Below are positions 35,101 to 42,604 of a DNA stretch of 64,000 nt, piece after piece; the first letter of the stretch is position 1, and every line of letters starts with the position of its first letter. The notes under the pieces are model-generated. The model did no database searches and was not told where the DNA came from. It was given only the letters and a program-made list of their open reading frames with translations. This DNA is from Glaciimonas soli (lineage in GTDB: Bacteria; Pseudomonadota; Gammaproteobacteria; Burkholderiales; Burkholderiaceae_D). The position numbers were made by a program, and so were the translations under genes. Where the stretch lies: NCBI RefSeq assembly GCF_009497155.1, contig NZ_WINI01000007.1, positions 441,137 through 505,136 of the forward strand, read 5' to 3'.

Positions 35101-35156
35101 AGTGGACAAAGTGAGAAAAAATTCATTTTAAAAACAATTTAATATTGTGATTCTGC

Positions 35157-37685
35157 TTAGTTATTACCGTTATTAAACATCGTATCCGGGCTATTCACGT
35201 TTTGATAACCTGGAATACTGCTGCGCAGGGCTTGCATCGGATTTGGCCCTAATTTTGACAGACCATTCAACTCAAGCTGGAAAAAGATTGCTGAAGTTGC
35301 TTGCAAAGTGGAGGTCGGGATCCGCTGTGCCACTATACGGAACACCCAGCAATCGGCTTTGTATTCTAGCCCAATCAAGCCTTCAGCAATTTGCCTGTTT
35401 ATCAAGTCATAGTTAATCCGTCCGACGCCATACCAGCGCTTGTAAATCGGCCATTGTGCCGATAAATCGACTTGCTTCAGTATTTCATTATTGTTAAGCG
35501 CCAAAGCATTAGCGGTGCGATCCAGACGATAAGCCAGATTAATCACCTCTTTAGGTGCTGGCTGCCAGCGCATGCTGTAATTGGCACGCTGTACCTGATT
35601 ATCACTCTGGCTATACTGAATATTGCTATCCAGCCCCAGCGTCGGCGTGATTTGCCCACCGGCCGCCAATAATAAATCGGAACGGCTAATAGGAGTAGTG
35701 GCAGTATCAGGGGTAGTAGTCGGTGGATTTAATGACACCAAAGGTTGCGAGAAGTAAAACCGTTGCCCGATCGCTAAACGTAAACGCTCAATCCCATTCG
35801 CTTGAATAAAACGAGAAGTAATGGCACTAGTTAACTGATTGGCGTCGCTGATGCGGTCGTGACCGGAAAAACTATTTTCAGTAAATATCTGCGCGAAATT
35901 AAAATCTGCCAGCCCGCTATCAAATACCGGGTAATTGCTTTGATCATGATACGGAGTGCGCACATAAAACATGCGCGGCTCCAGTGTTTGTGTGACAGCG
36001 TTACCAAATAAAGTTGCGTCACGCTCAAAAATCAAGCCGCCATCCAACGAAAAAGTTGGCAGTACACGACTAAAACTCTGCGCTGTGCCTGGAATAGCCG
36101 TTACCCCTGTCACCGGTTGTGTGATCGGCACAAAATTAGTGAGGTTATAACTCGTGGCATCCACTTGCAGCTTGGGTGTCAAGAAATAATCCGGAGCAAT
36201 AATCGGGTACGACACTTGCGGATTGATATATACCCGCTCGCCACCTCCCGGATTCGTCAATGTTGCCGCTTTGCCGTCGTACTCACTATTTCTAAACTTA
36301 GTGTATTGCCCGTTCAGGTTGAAATCAAAACCGTCGACATCTTGCCAGCCTTTGTTATAAGTAATTTGCGGCAACCTGTCATAAGGACGGGAGATCAATG
36401 CCTGACCTGCGTCATAATCCTGCAAAACCTGATAGCGCGATGCCAGCGCGGTGACGCTGCCATAAGTGCCACCATAAGTCAGGTCTAACTCACGATTCAA
36501 TAAGCGCTGCGAACTTTGTGTAATGGAACGCGAAAAATCATCAGGATAACTAATGTCAGATGCGTAATTAACATTCCAGGCCAAACCAAAGCCTGAGCCC
36601 AATTTCATCGCCTGTACCGATTGGAAAGAGTAACGATCGGACTTGGGTAATTGGTTATCCGGGATAGCAGGATTCAGTGCTTTAAGATCCGCAGCTTCTT
36701 GCGCTGCCAATCGGTCATCCGGCAAAAATTCGATACGTGTCAGACCGCTGTAATCGGTTCCCATATAACGTGCTTCTGCACTTAATTGCAAACCACGTTG
36801 TGTAATCAGATTAGGGGTAATGGTCAAATCGCGATTGGGTGCGATATTGAAGTAATAAGGAATCGCAATTTCAAGTCCGCCCTTATTAGTAGAGCCATAA
36901 GTTGGCGGCAACACGCCAGACTCACGTTCGCCCGAAAGCGGGAAAGACATGACGGGCGCGCCTAAAATAGGTACGCCTTTAAAATAGACGATACCGCTGT
37001 TGGCAACGCCTTCATTCAAACCTGTATCTATATCAAAAGTCTTCGCTTTAAGATACCAATCCGGTTTAGTGCCGGGGCAAGTAGTGTAGGTCCCGACAAT
37101 GACTTTGGCTTGATCGCTATCTTCAAAATCGACTCGCTCGGCATCGCCGTGGCCATCACCAACGGCCAGCTTATACGTCGCATTGTTCAGGAACCCCTTA
37201 TTGGTATCCATGTTTAATTTGAGGTCATCACCGGTGTACACATCACCGTAGCGATTCATCTTGACGCAACCATGCGCTTCGACTTCGTTATCAATGATCT
37301 GATAGGTAGCGGTATTTGATGTCACATTAGTCTGGCCGCGGGTTATATCCACATCGTTATCCAGATGGAGGATGCGATCCGGGCGGCCAGTCATTTGCTC
37401 CGCCTGTACCGTGGTAGGCAAAGTGCTCTCGTCCACACGGGGCGACTTGATGGCCGGGGTTCCCGATGGAGCGACAGGCAAGACAGGTAAAGATGGATCC
37501 TGCGCTAACTGCGCCAGAGCCACCGATGGCATACCAAAAGGAATGGCGGTTGACACAATGACTGATATCAACCAGGCCAAACGACGTATGCGCGGCAATT
37601 GTATAGACGGTATTGACGACGGTGATCGCTGCGAAGATGGCGATAATGGCAATGGTGACGATAGCGCTATAGGGGACCGGGTCAT
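35157..37685 (-). CDS. lptD: LPS-assembly protein LptD
   Basis: The outer-membrane translocon barrel that, with LptE, inserts LPS. The 842-residue protein has an unusually Ser/Pro-rich start before the signal sequence (ending SVALAQ). An OstA/LptA-like jellyroll follows (about 92-260: VQAEQMTGRPDRILHLDNDV, RYGDVYTGDDLKLNMD), then a beta-barrel with alternating segments to the end. Only three cysteines are seen (Cys140, Cys203, Cys779), unlike the four that form two long-range disulfides in E. coli LptD. It is the first gene of the lptD-surA-pdxA-rsmA group and divergent from amgK, which may share its regulatory region. Confidence 0.93.
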   Translation of the reverse strand: MTRSPIALSSPLPLSPSSQRSPSSIPSIQLPRIRRLAWLISVIVSTAIPFGMPSVALAQLAQDPSLPVLPVAPSGTPAIKSPRVDESTLPTTVQAEQMTGRPDRILHLDNDVDITRGQTNVTSNTATYQIIDNEVEAHGCVKMNRYGDVYTGDDLKLNMDTNKGFLNNATYKLAVGDGHGDAERVDFEDSDQAKVIVGTYTTCPGTKPDWYLKAKTFDIDTGLNEGVANSGIVYFKGVPILGAPVMSFPLSGERESGVLPPTYGSTNKGGLEIAIPYYFNIAPNRDLTITPNLITQRGLQLSAEARYMGTDYSGLTRIEFLPDDRLAAQEAADLKALNPAIPDNQLPKSDRYSFQSVQAMKLGSGFGLAWNVNYASDISYPDDFSRSITQSSQRLLNRELDLTYGGTYGSVTALASRYQVLQDYDAGQALISRPYDRLPQITYNKGWQDVDGFDFNLNGQYTKFRNSEYDGKAATLTNPGGGERVYINPQVSYPIIAPDYFLTPKLQVDATSYNLTNFVPITQPVTGVTAIPGTAQSFSRVLPTFSLDGGLIFERDATLFGNAVTQTLEPRMFYVRTPYHDQSNYPVFDSGLADFNFAQIFTENSFSGHDRISDANQLTSAITSRFIQANGIERLRLAIGQRFYFSQPLVSLNPPTTTPDTATTPISRSDLLLAAGGQITPTLGLDSNIQYSQSDNQVQRANYSMRWQPAPKEVINLAYRLDRTANALALNNNEILKQVDLSAQWPIYKRWYGVGRINYDLINRQIAEGLIGLEYKADCWVFRIVAQRIPTSTLQATSAIFFQLELNGLSKLGPNPMQALRSSIPGYQNVNSPDTMFNNGNN

Positions 37686-37708
37686 GTATGAATTATGCTA
37701 TTACCTTC

Positions 37709-37865
37709 ATCTCATTTTTAAATCAAAGGCACATTCACGATGTGTAAATACCAAGCGACCATTTGATTTAGAAATGAGATCAGGCGATTTTTTGAAATTA
37801 ATCCCTTATTATATGGGATTACAGCAGGGATTAATGGATTCACGCACCCTGTTACCTATTTACAC
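37709..37865. promoter_or_regulatory. Nested inverted repeats between lptD and amgK
   Basis: Three dyads lie within 157 bases. A 19-base pair of arms with one mismatch (ATCTCATTTTTAAATCAAA at 37709-37727 and its complement at 37762-37780). GTGTAAATA (37742-37750) with TATTTACAC (37857-37865). A perfect 10-base pair ATTAATCCCT (37797-37806) with AGGGATTAAT (37826-37835). They span the shared upstream region of two divergent envelope genes and may be operators or a decayed mobile repeat. Confidence 0.45.
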
Positions 37866-37979
37866 TTAATTAAGTATGCTCAAAATCTGTTTAAACCAGC
37901 CATCCCGACGCAAGTAGTACTATTTGGATAACAAGGTATAAACATTTTTTTACATACTTACCGTACCACTGGAACTTTC

Positions 37980-39047
37980 ATGTCTGTACTTCAGCCTTCA
38001 TCGTCGCCCTCTTCAAACAATATTTCCAGCACCAGCATAGCAGATCTGAGATTGCAAGAAATACAACAATGGCTGCTCTCGCTAGATACTATTCCGACCC
38101 TGCTACCAACGATACGTCCAGCCTCTGCCGACGCTAGTTTTCGTCGTTATTTCAGGATAGATGTGGCTAGCGGCGGCACTTTGATCATCATGGACGCCCC
38201 GCAACCGCAGGAAGATGTGCGTCCATTTATCTTTGTTGCCGATTTGTTTGGTAAAGCGGGCATGTCAGTGCCACAAATTCTGGCGCAGGATGTCGAGCGG
38301 GGATTTTTATTGTTGACCGACCTCGGCCCGACCACTTACCTGGAAAAACTCCGCAACGATACTGCGGATCACATGTACCTGCAAGCGATCGATACTCTGG
38401 TCAAGATGCAAACGCATAGCAAACCAGACGTACTACCGGAATATGACCGTGCATTTTTATTGCGCGAACTGCACATCTTCCCTGAGTGGTATCTCGGCAA
38501 ACATCTGAATGCGGTTTTGACACCAGCACAATCGACCAGCCTGCAGCAGGTATTCGATGCACTGCTGGCCAACAATATGGCGCAACCGCAAGTCTATGTG
38601 CACCGCGATTACCATTCGCGCAACCTGATGGTGCTGCCCGACGGTAGTCCGGGCGTATTGGATTTCCAAGGTGCCTTGTACGGGCCGATTACCTACGATC
38701 TGGCATCGTTGTTGCGCGATGTGTATATCCGCTGGGAAGAAGAACAAGTACTCGATTGGGTGATTCGCTATTGGGAACGCGCCAAACGTGCCGGCTTACC
38801 TGTTGCCCCCGATATCGACACCTTCTATCGTGACTTTGAATATATGGGTCTGCAACGCCATCTGAAAATACTTGGTCTGTTTGCGCGCCTGCATCATCGC
38901 GATGGCAAAGCTGCCTATCTCAATGATATCCCGCAAGTATTGGAATACGTACGCAAAACATCTTTACGTTATCGCGAACTGATTCCATTGGTACGCTTGC
39001 TGGATACTTTAGAAGCGAAACCACAGCAAGTGGGGTATACATTTTGA
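37980..39047 (+). CDS. amgK: N-acetylmuramate/N-acetylglucosamine anomeric kinase AmgK
   Basis: An APH-fold sugar kinase that phosphorylates MurNAc/GlcNAc at C1 for direct reuse in UDP-MurNAc synthesis. The 355-residue protein shows the kinase catalytic loop VYVHRDYHSRNLMVLP and the metal motif GVLDFQGALYGPITYDLASL. N-terminal signature text is ASADASFRRYFRID. The next gene is murU, the partner uridylyltransferase, which supports the assignment over a generic phosphotransferase. The first 25 residues are Ser/Asn-rich; a later start is possible but has no better site. It is divergent from lptD. Confidence 0.92.
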   Translation: MSVLQPSSSPSSNNISSTSIADLRLQEIQQWLLSLDTIPTLLPTIRPASADASFRRYFRIDVASGGTLIIMDAPQPQEDVRPFIFVADLFGKAGMSVPQILAQDVERGFLLLTDLGPTTYLEKLRNDTADHMYLQAIDTLVKMQTHSKPDVLPEYDRAFLLRELHIFPEWYLGKHLNAVLTPAQSTSLQQVFDALLANNMAQPQVYVHRDYHSRNLMVLPDGSPGVLDFQGALYGPITYDLASLLRDVYIRWEEEQVLDWVIRYWERAKRAGLPVAPDIDTFYRDFEYMGLQRHLKILGLFARLHHRDGKAAYLNDIPQVLEYVRKTSLRYRELIPLVRLLDTLEAKPQQVGYTF

Positions 39048-39065
39048 ATACCTACTGTCTAAGCG

Positions 39066-39176
39066 CCTCTAAAAACCGTAGCGAACAACTCAATGTCGCA
39101 TTGAGGAGCGGGGTCGTACGAAAGTACGGCCAGCATCGCAAATTCGAGATTGAGTTGTGCAGTAGGTTTATAGAGG
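39066..39176 (+). promoter_or_regulatory. Structured element in the amgK-murU gap
   Basis: Outer arms CCTCTAAAAACC...CAACTCAAT (39066-39094) and ATTGAGTTG...GGTTTATAGAGG (39149-39176) are complementary with small interruptions. An inner hairpin GTCGTAC-GAAA-GTACGGC (39113-39130) has a GNRA-type loop. CTCAATG (39089-39095) can pair instead with CATTGAG (39099-39105). The right outer arm includes the murU Shine-Dalgarno region (AGAGGTG), so long-range pairing would mask it. It could be a translational switch or a mobile REP-type repeat; copy number would decide. Confidence 0.5.
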
Positions 39177-39183
39177 TGATTTT

Positions 39184-39894
39184 TTGAAGGCAATGATTTT
39201 TGCTGCCGGCCGCGGTGAGCGCATGCGGCCACTAACCGACACGACGCCTAAACCATTATTAAAAGTGCGCGGCCGCCCGCTGATCGTTTGGCACATCCTC
39301 AATCTGGTACGCGCTGGCATCACCGATATCATCATCAACCATGCGCATCTCGGTGAGTTAATCGAATCGACCTTGGGTGATGGCAGCCAGTTCGGCGCCA
39401 AGATCAGTTACTCCGCCGAAGGCACGGCGCTGGAAACCGCGGGTGGTATCGCCCAAGCCCGGCACTTACTTGGCGAAGCACCCTTTGTGGCCATTGCGGG
39501 CGATGTGTACTGCCCGCATTTTGATTTTTCCCAGGTCAAAACCGCTCTGGACGATAACGACGTCTGGGGCAATCCTCTGCCATTAGATGTGCGTGACGTA
39601 GCGTGGTTATATCTGGTCAAAAATCCAACGCATCATCCGCAAGGTGATTTTGCTTTGCGTAATTTTTCCATCACCAATGATGGCGAAAAGGACGAGCCGC
39701 GCTTCACCTATTCCGGCATCGGCGTCTATCGTCCTGAAATGTTCGACAGCATTATCCCTGGTACTTCAGCCAAGCTGGTCACCTTATTGCGCGATTATGC
39801 CAATCGAAATCAGATCGGCGGTGAGCTGTATCGCGGCGATTGGACTGACGTTGGTACGGTCGAGCGGCTGAACCAATTGAATGCGCCGTTGTAA
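39184..39894 (+). CDS. murU: N-acetylmuramate-1-phosphate uridylyltransferase MurU
   Basis: A 236-residue nucleotidyltransferase with the signature IFAAGRGERMRPLTDTTPKP and LLKVRGRPLIVWH; GGIAQARHLLGEAPFVAIAG and DWTDVGTVERLNQLN complete the fold. With AmgK it converts MurNAc to UDP-MurNAc, bypassing MurA and so giving some intrinsic fosfomycin tolerance in bacteria that have the pathway. The start is TTG 39184 with AGAGGTG five to six bases upstream; ATG 39193 is an alternative. A structured element lies directly before it. Confidence 0.92.
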   Translation: MKAMIFAAGRGERMRPLTDTTPKPLLKVRGRPLIVWHILNLVRAGITDIIINHAHLGELIESTLGDGSQFGAKISYSAEGTALETAGGIAQARHLLGEAPFVAIAGDVYCPHFDFSQVKTALDDNDVWGNPLPLDVRDVAWLYLVKNPTHHPQGDFALRNFSITNDGEKDEPRFTYSGIGVYRPEMFDSIIPGTSAKLVTLLRDYANRNQIGGELYRGDWTDVGTVERLNQLNAPL

Positions 39895-39956
39895 TCATAA
39901 AACGAATTAATTCATCATCACCTATTACTTATCACCCATCACCAAGGATTTTCTCT

Positions 39957-41303
39957 ATGCATCCCTACATCGCACGCCGCACCAAACTAATCAGTCAAAT
40001 ACAAGCTCAAGGTGGTGGCGTGGCGATCATTCCAACCGCACCGGAAGTACGGCGCAACAGCGATGCCGAATATCCCTTCCGTCACGACAGTTATTTTTAT
40101 TACTTATCTGGTTTCACGGAACCTGAAGCTGTGGTCGTACTGGTGATTGGCAAGGACGGTGCTTCGCAATCCATCCTGTTCTGTCGCGAAAAAAATCTGG
40201 AACGCGAAATCTGGGATGGTTATCGCTACGGCCCTGAAGCCGCGGCAAGTACCTTTGGTTTTGATGCGGCGTTTCCGGTCGCTGCGCTCTCTACTGAAAT
40301 GCCTAAATTATTAGCTGATGCGCCAGCCATTTTTTACAGCCACGATCACCTCACCCATTACGATCAACAATTGCAAGACTGGCTGCGCAGTGTCCGTGCC
40401 ATGAATCGTTCCGGCGTCACCACGCCGGCCACGATCATCGATCTGCACAGACTGCTAGACGAAATGCGTTTGTTTAAAGACGCCGATGAAATTGCATTGA
40501 TGCGCCGTGCTGGCGCCATCTCTGCCGAAGCGCATAAACGTGCAATGCGCATATCCCGCCCAGGTTTGCATGAATATGCCTTGGAAGCGGAGATTCTGCA
40601 TGAATTCCGCCGTCAGGGATCGCAAGCGCCCGCCTACGGCTCGATCGTCGCTGCTGGCGCGAATGCTTGCGTGCTCCATTACAGCGCCAACAATGCCGAA
40701 ATAAAAGACGGTGATTTAGTTCTGATCGACGCCGGCTGTGAGTTCGACAGCTATGCCGCCGACATCACGCGTACCTTCCCTGCGAATGGCAAGTTCACAG
40801 CACCGCAAAAAACACTCTACGAGATCGTCCTGGCATCCCAAAGTGCCGCACTGGAATTGACACGCACCGGTCAGCATTACAAAGCCGGTCACGAAGCCGC
40901 CGTCAAGGTATTGGCACAAGGCATGCTAGATACCGGATTACTCAGCAGAGATAAAGTCGGTAGTCTGGAAGACGTCATCAGCAGCGGTGCATACAAGCAG
41001 TTTTTCATGCATGGCACTGGTCACTGGCTAGGCATGGATGTACACGATGTCGGTCAATATCGTGACCTGACCGCACCTCACGCGGAAGGCACGGAAAAAC
41101 CCTATCGCGTCCTGCAACCAGGCATGGTCGTCACCATTGAGCCCGGCATCTATGTGCGTCCGGCAGAAGATATACCGGAACAATATTGGAACATTGGCAT
41201 ACGTATTGAAGATGATGTATTAGTCACTGAAAAAGGCTTTGAAATTTTCACTAGCGACGTGCCAAGTAGCGTTGTTGACATCGAAGCCTTAATGAGAAAA
41301 TGA
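39957..41303 (+). CDS. pepP: Xaa-Pro aminopeptidase PepP
   Basis: A 448-residue M24B metallopeptidase removing N-terminal residues next to proline. The dinuclear metal ligands are readable: Asp in VLIDAGCEFDSYAADITRTF (two Asp), His in FMHGTGHWLGMDVHDVG, Glu in VVTIEPGIYV and Glu in IGIRIEDDVLVTE. The AMP_N domain is N-terminal (HPYIARRTKLISQIQ). Its stop overlaps the ubiH start (ATGA), the pepP-ubiH arrangement known from enterobacteria. Confidence 0.96.
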   Translation: MHPYIARRTKLISQIQAQGGGVAIIPTAPEVRRNSDAEYPFRHDSYFYYLSGFTEPEAVVVLVIGKDGASQSILFCREKNLEREIWDGYRYGPEAAASTFGFDAAFPVAALSTEMPKLLADAPAIFYSHDHLTHYDQQLQDWLRSVRAMNRSGVTTPATIIDLHRLLDEMRLFKDADEIALMRRAGAISAEAHKRAMRISRPGLHEYALEAEILHEFRRQGSQAPAYGSIVAAGANACVLHYSANNAEIKDGDLVLIDAGCEFDSYAADITRTFPANGKFTAPQKTLYEIVLASQSAALELTRTGQHYKAGHEAAVKVLAQGMLDTGLLSRDKVGSLEDVISSGAYKQFFMHGTGHWLGMDVHDVGQYRDLTAPHAEGTEKPYRVLQPGMVVTIEPGIYVRPAEDIPEQYWNIGIRIEDDVLVTEKGFEIFTSDVPSSVVDIEALMRK

Positions 41304-42490
41304 GTAAAGAAATGACGCCCACTGCCCACGCCGGCAATGCACCAGATACGGTTGATGTTGACATCGCCATCTGTGGTGCCGGGCCAGTGGGTCTATGCAT
41401 GGCCGCACTGCTGATTAAACAGGGCGTTCAAGCATCACGCGTCGCTCTGATTGACGGCAAGACAATAGAACAAGCGCGCCTGGATCCGCGCTCCATCGCC
41501 CTGTCATATGGTAGCCGCCAGATTTTGCAGGATATAGGTGCATGGCCATTAGCCGCCACCGCGATTCATCAGATTCATGTGTCGCGTCGCGGTCATTTTG
41601 GACGCACGCTGATAGAGCGCGACGCATATCAACTACCGGCACTAGGCTACGTCAGCCGTTATGGCAATCTGATCACCGCATTGACAGCTTTGCCTGCCCT
41701 TGCTGAAGTACGTCTGTTTCGCCCGCTGCAAGTCATTGCCAGCAGCGAACAAGCCGATGTCGTAGAGATTCAACTGTCCAACCAGAAAACTCTGCGGGCC
41801 CAGATCATGGTACAGGCGGAAGGCGGTATTTTTGGTGAGCAGACAGAGAAGGAACTGCAGCGCGATTACGACCAAACGGCGATCGTCGCTCACGTCCACA
41901 GCAGCGCGCCAATCGCGCATCGTGCCTTTGAACGTTTCACTGATCATGGCCCGCTGGCCTTGCTGCCACAAGATGACGGTTACGCCTTGGTATGGTGCGT
42001 GCAACCAGACACCGCAAAAAACTTGCTGGCATTAGACGACACAGCGTTCCTCCAGGCATTAAGCAACGCATTTGGCAATCGTCTTGGGCGCTTCACCCGC
42101 ATTTCAGCACGCAACAGCTTCCCACTTGGTCTCAACGCCCGCGCCGCCACGTCAGCACGCACCATCGCCATCGGCAATGCCGCGCAAACATTGCATCCCG
42201 TCGCCGGGCAAGGCCTCAATTTAGGACTGCGTGATGCCGCCGTTTTAGCACGTTTATTGGCGCAAGACCTGTCGCCGGCAGCGCTAGAAAAATGCGTCAT
42301 CGCCCGCAAGACTGATCGCAGCATGACCATCACACTTACTGACGTAATGGCACGCGTTTTTACCAGCAATCCGCAAAATATTTTTTCACATGCAACGCAA
42401 ACGTTGCTGGGCCTATCATTGGGCTTGATAGATACGGTGCCTTCGGCTAAGAAAGTATTGGCGGAGCAGATGATGTTTGGACGGCGTTGA
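41300..42490 (+). CDS. ubiH: UbiH/UbiF/COQ6-family FAD-dependent ubiquinone hydroxylase
   Basis: A 396-residue class A flavin monooxygenase hydroxylating the ubiquinone ring. The FAD fingerprint is DIAICGAGPVGLCMAALLIK; the second FAD motif is GNAAQTLHPVAGQGLNLGLR with DAAVLARLL. Overlap with pepP and family sequence favour UbiH, but UbiF- or UbiM-like regiospecificity cannot be excluded. It is translationally coupled to pepP by a 4-base overlap. Confidence 0.9.
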   Translation: MSKEMTPTAHAGNAPDTVDVDIAICGAGPVGLCMAALLIKQGVQASRVALIDGKTIEQARLDPRSIALSYGSRQILQDIGAWPLAATAIHQIHVSRRGHFGRTLIERDAYQLPALGYVSRYGNLITALTALPALAEVRLFRPLQVIASSEQADVVEIQLSNQKTLRAQIMVQAEGGIFGEQTEKELQRDYDQTAIVAHVHSSAPIAHRAFERFTDHGPLALLPQDDGYALVWCVQPDTAKNLLALDDTAFLQALSNAFGNRLGRFTRISARNSFPLGLNARAATSARTIAIGNAAQTLHPVAGQGLNLGLRDAAVLARLLAQDLSPAALEKCVIARKTDRSMTITLTDVMARVFTSNPQNIFSHATQTLLGLSLGLIDTVPSAKKVLAEQMMFGRR

Positions 42491-42542
42491 CGTAATTTCT
42501 GCCAACTTTATTAATTGAGGTTAACCGCATTTGTAATCAAAA

Positions 42543-42576
42543 CACCGTCATTCCCGCGTTCGCGGAAATGACGGTG
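42543..42576. repeat. REP-like inverted repeat between convergent genes
   Basis: CACCGTCATTCCCGCG/CGCGGAAATGACGGTG forms a 16-base stem with one mismatch around TT. The arm matches the CGTCATTCCCGCG arm of the elements at 26959 and 33504. It lies between the 3' ends of ubiH and the M1 aminopeptidase gene and may act as a two-way terminator. Confidence 0.7.
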
Positions 42577-42604
42577 GCGTGTGCATGACATCAGTAAATA
42601 ACAT

